Position numbers and translations under genes: made by a program | Part shown: positions 62,401 to 64,000 of the stretch, in pieces | How the letters are laid out: each line of letters begins with the position of its first letter | How positions within the stretch are numbered: the stretch's first letter is position 1 | Notes under the pieces: generated by a model | Databases searched by the model: none | Told to the model about the DNA's origin: nothing | What the model saw: the letters and a program-made list of their open reading frames with translations, nothing else | Origin: Patiria pectinifera | Taxonomy: Eukaryota > Echinodermata > Asteroidea > Valvatida > Asterinidae | Reading direction: 5' to 3' | Assembly (NCBI GenBank): GCA_029964075.1 | Contig: CM057135.1 | Span: 31,671,366 to 31,735,365 of the forward strand | Length of the DNA: 64,000 nt

Positions 62401-64000
62401 ACATGTGTATGTTCATTTCTGCAAGGGCCCCATCCATATCTCAAAAGCATCGACCAAATTGTTGTCCTGCAAACATTTCTTTTGCAAAGATACATACCTG
62501 TGAGAAATTTCAAAATTCACCCCATTTTTTGTCTCTTCCATTTGCAGGAGATTACAATTTCACCCAGACTGTGGACATTTATGGCAATCTTAGCGTGGAT
62601 GGACTTGTGGATGGCTTGACTATTCCTGATGACATCTTGTTGGAAAATTCACCAACGCAGGCAGTTTTAGCTGAGAATTGGACACTTCATGACATTACTG
62701 TAGAAAACATGACTGTGGAAACAAGCATCGATGGTATAACGAGAACAGGTACATATACCACCCTTATCAAGGGATTGTCAGTTCAATACATGAGTGCAAG
62801 TTTTCCATTTGTCAGTTCCAGTTGTAGAGTCGACAGTAATTTGCTGCTTTTCCCTAGACGGTAGATCGTTCTCATGATGATTGCTTGAAGTACAGTAAAC
62901 ACAGTGAGGGGTCATGATTTCAAAAAATAATTGTAAGAAATTGTAGACTTTCAGTTTGATACGTCGTCAATTTTTTTATTTGACAGCTGGTGGCTTTGGT
63001 TTGGATGTGATGCTTGTAAATGGTGGAGGGCAGACATTAGAGGGCGCTATATCATTTGCAGGGGGCATGCGACTGAATTGGACGTCTCAGGTCACTGGGC
63101 TAGTTGATGGTGTGGACATTCCATCAATGGTGGCTGATGCTGTGTATAAGAGCGGCAATCAACAAATTACAGGTAACGTTCACCACACTCTAGTGCAACT
63201 CTGCGCCTGGACTTGTGTGCCTCTGTCTGCATGTCAACCACTCTGTAACTAATCTGACCTTTTATGTTTTCTCATTATAGGAAAGAAGACGTTTGCTTCA
63301 GATTTGAATTTCCAGCAGGATCTACTGGTTGACGAATTGATAAATGGCATCAACATCACTGAATACGAGTCCAATGCATTGAAACTCTTCGATGATGATG
63401 ACACAATTGTTTTTAACGGGGATGTTGAACTCAATGCTTCAGAAACAAAGGTAATGTTGCTGCTGATTTCAATTTAATTTTTAAGAAACTTCGTTAGTGA
63501 TAAATGCTGACAGTTAGTTAACGTCTCTCAAGTGGTTTTTGTGAACTTAAGGTAAAACTGAAAGGTTGCATTGAAATATTTCAGTTTAAGCAAAGAAAAT
63601 TGATAGGATTTGAACATGATGAGACCTCTGACACCCTCTGTCCTACTTGTGGCTGTGTTGATTCCAGCTTGGATAAATATACTTTGTTCAACAGCTTTTT
63701 TTAGTTCATGTATTTTCTACTGTTTTTTGGGCTTGTAATCCTTGCAGTGTACTTGTCTTGAAAAATTTGTTAATTTGTTCTTCATATTTTCATGTTTATT
63801 CAACCAGATGGCTGGCCCACTGATAACTGCTGGCAATCATTCATTTCACTACGAGAGAAGTCTTCAAGATCTTGTCATTCAAGGCCGACAGGACATTATC
63901 TATGGCTTGAAAACCTTCCCTCAGGTTACATCAAATCAAGATGTAGAAGCAACACTAGTCAATGGCATTAACATCATGTATTACTACAGTGATTCTATTC
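53440..64000 (+). CDS. Secreted EAR/EPTP-propeller protein with tandem beta-repeats (3' end outside window)
   Basis: Eighteen in-frame exons: 53440-53563, 53813-53986, 56878-57026, 57289-57397, 57565-57777, 57916-58073, 58294-58387, 58709-59105, 59372-59508, 59738-59893, 60262-60395, 60864-61026, 61316-61531, 62107-62241, 62548-62748, 62987-63172, 63281-63450 and 63808 onward (about 1036 residues so far). Residues 1-25 are a signal peptide (MARVWPLLVCLQLAAVSWGG). RRSKR at 84-88 is a furin-like site ending a helical propeptide. Residues about 110-470 are EAR/EPTP propeller repeats (SVIYKYHRNEFVPFQSISTS; FLGLANRTDSHILIF). From about 485 come tandem units of the pattern GN-TF-G...V-GLVDG-DI...L-SGNQ--TG, mostly one unit per phase-1 exon. 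More than a dozen N-glycosylation sequons (NKT, NVT, NQT, NWT) support secretion. EAR domains are known from LGI, TSPEAR and ADGRV1 proteins; the C-terminal repeats are unfamiliar. The splice model is consistent throughout. Confidence 0.82.
54442..55806 (-). CDS. RWDD2: RWD domain-containing protein 2 (RWDD2A/B orthologue)
   Basis: Two coding exons, 55588-55806 and 54442-55155, joined in phase 0 (CCCCAG|gtaaat ... ttttcag|TGTGAC) give 310 residues, close to human RWDD2A/B (about 290-320). Residues 5-130 are an RWD domain (EVEMLQSMFPNEE; LLPERYPQDVPEVLV; QQQKRLNDDVAEHI; GELCIGEAIQWIREN). Residues about 155-300 are the DUF1115 domain (RLWIHSHHIYSKFKRRDIL, GFCLPGKPGIICIEG, EEFWNRLRRMNWKKISCKH, DYHMDLGMFFKFLEEH). 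RWD domains usually mediate protein contacts; the cellular role of RWDD2 is not established. The gene is complete and lies antisense within intron 2 of the EAR-repeat gene. The start is the first ATG of the conserved N-terminus. Confidence 0.93.
55416..55492. ncRNA. Hairpin in RWDD2 intron (pre-miRNA-sized, uncertain)
   Basis: TACTTCCAGAACTGTA (55427-55442) and its exact complement TACAGTTCTGGAAGTA (55465-55480) flank a loop of about 22 bases. Weaker pairing extends outward to GGTA/TACC. The size and 16-bp stem fit a pre-miRNA, but a small foldback repeat would look the same. Confidence 0.25.
56346..56432. mobile_element. Palindromic mini-element of the TAGCTGGAGTTA family
   Basis: An 87-bp almost perfect palindrome with the same ends and arm sequence as the 11999-12817 element (TAGCTGGAGTTACCCAGCCC...). 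No 9-bp flanking duplication. It lies in intron 2 of the EAR-repeat gene. Confidence 0.75.
56486..56599. mobile_element. Palindromic element (GAGTAACTTGGACCCAACTT arms)
   Basis: Arms of about 55 bp meet near CTGGCGATAGACC. A single arm occurs at 13875-13926. Non-coding, within intron 2 of the EAR-repeat gene and just upstream of its exon 3. Confidence 0.75.

Overview
The window is eukaryotic. Genes have short exons, GT-AG introns (one likely GC-AG) and long AT-rich introns. Most of the space is filled with small non-autonomous transposons, tRNA-headed SINEs, a CR1/L2-type LINE fragment and minisatellites. A SPATA18/MIEAP orthologue, an EAR-propeller secreted protein, many TACATGTAC-type runs and AGAGGGCGC motifs suggest an invertebrate deuterostome, most likely an ambulacrarian (echinoderm or hemichordate). 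The species cannot be named from sequence alone.

Three protein genes are supported. (1) SPATA18 (mitochondria-eating protein) is on the minus strand: 8 coding exons between 6793 and 230, with the 3' end beyond the left edge. (2) A multi-exon plus-strand gene runs from 53440 past the right edge. It encodes a signal peptide, a propeptide ending in a furin-like RRSKR site, an EAR/EPTP beta-propeller and then a long series of tandem beta-rich, heavily N-glycosylatable repeats. I do not recognise this architecture. (3) An RWDD2-type gene (RWD + DUF1115) is complete, on the minus strand at 55806-54442, nested antisense inside intron 2 of gene 2.

The 46 kb between the SPATA18 promoter (about 6.8-7.0 kb) and 53.4 kb contains no gene I can defend. 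It holds a dense set of mobile elements whose ends and target-site duplications can be read directly. These include several families flanked by TTAA (piggyBac-like: 8418-8932, 9485-9991, 19114-19629, 15889-16190, 28527-28813, 43838-44161). Four copies of a GGCC-ended family have TTA/TAA duplications (Harbinger-like). Two foldback families end in TAGC...GCTA with 9-bp duplications. Two hAT-like elements have 8-bp duplications, and several elements have TA duplications. There is also a 1.95-kb inverted-repeat element carrying iterated CTGTAAC motifs, a 5'-truncated LINE with a 371-codon reverse transcriptase frame, and purine-rich and 23-bp minisatellites. Possible regulatory structure includes a cluster of seven CTCF-like motifs at 33.7-34.06 kb and duplicated units each carrying two RFX X-box-like palindromes at 39.0-39.7 kb.

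The observations most worth checking are the unrecognised EAR/beta-repeat protein, the three-copy TTAA element whose central palindrome shows paired compensating changes, the two 9-bp-duplication foldback families, and the CTCF-like and X-box-like clusters.
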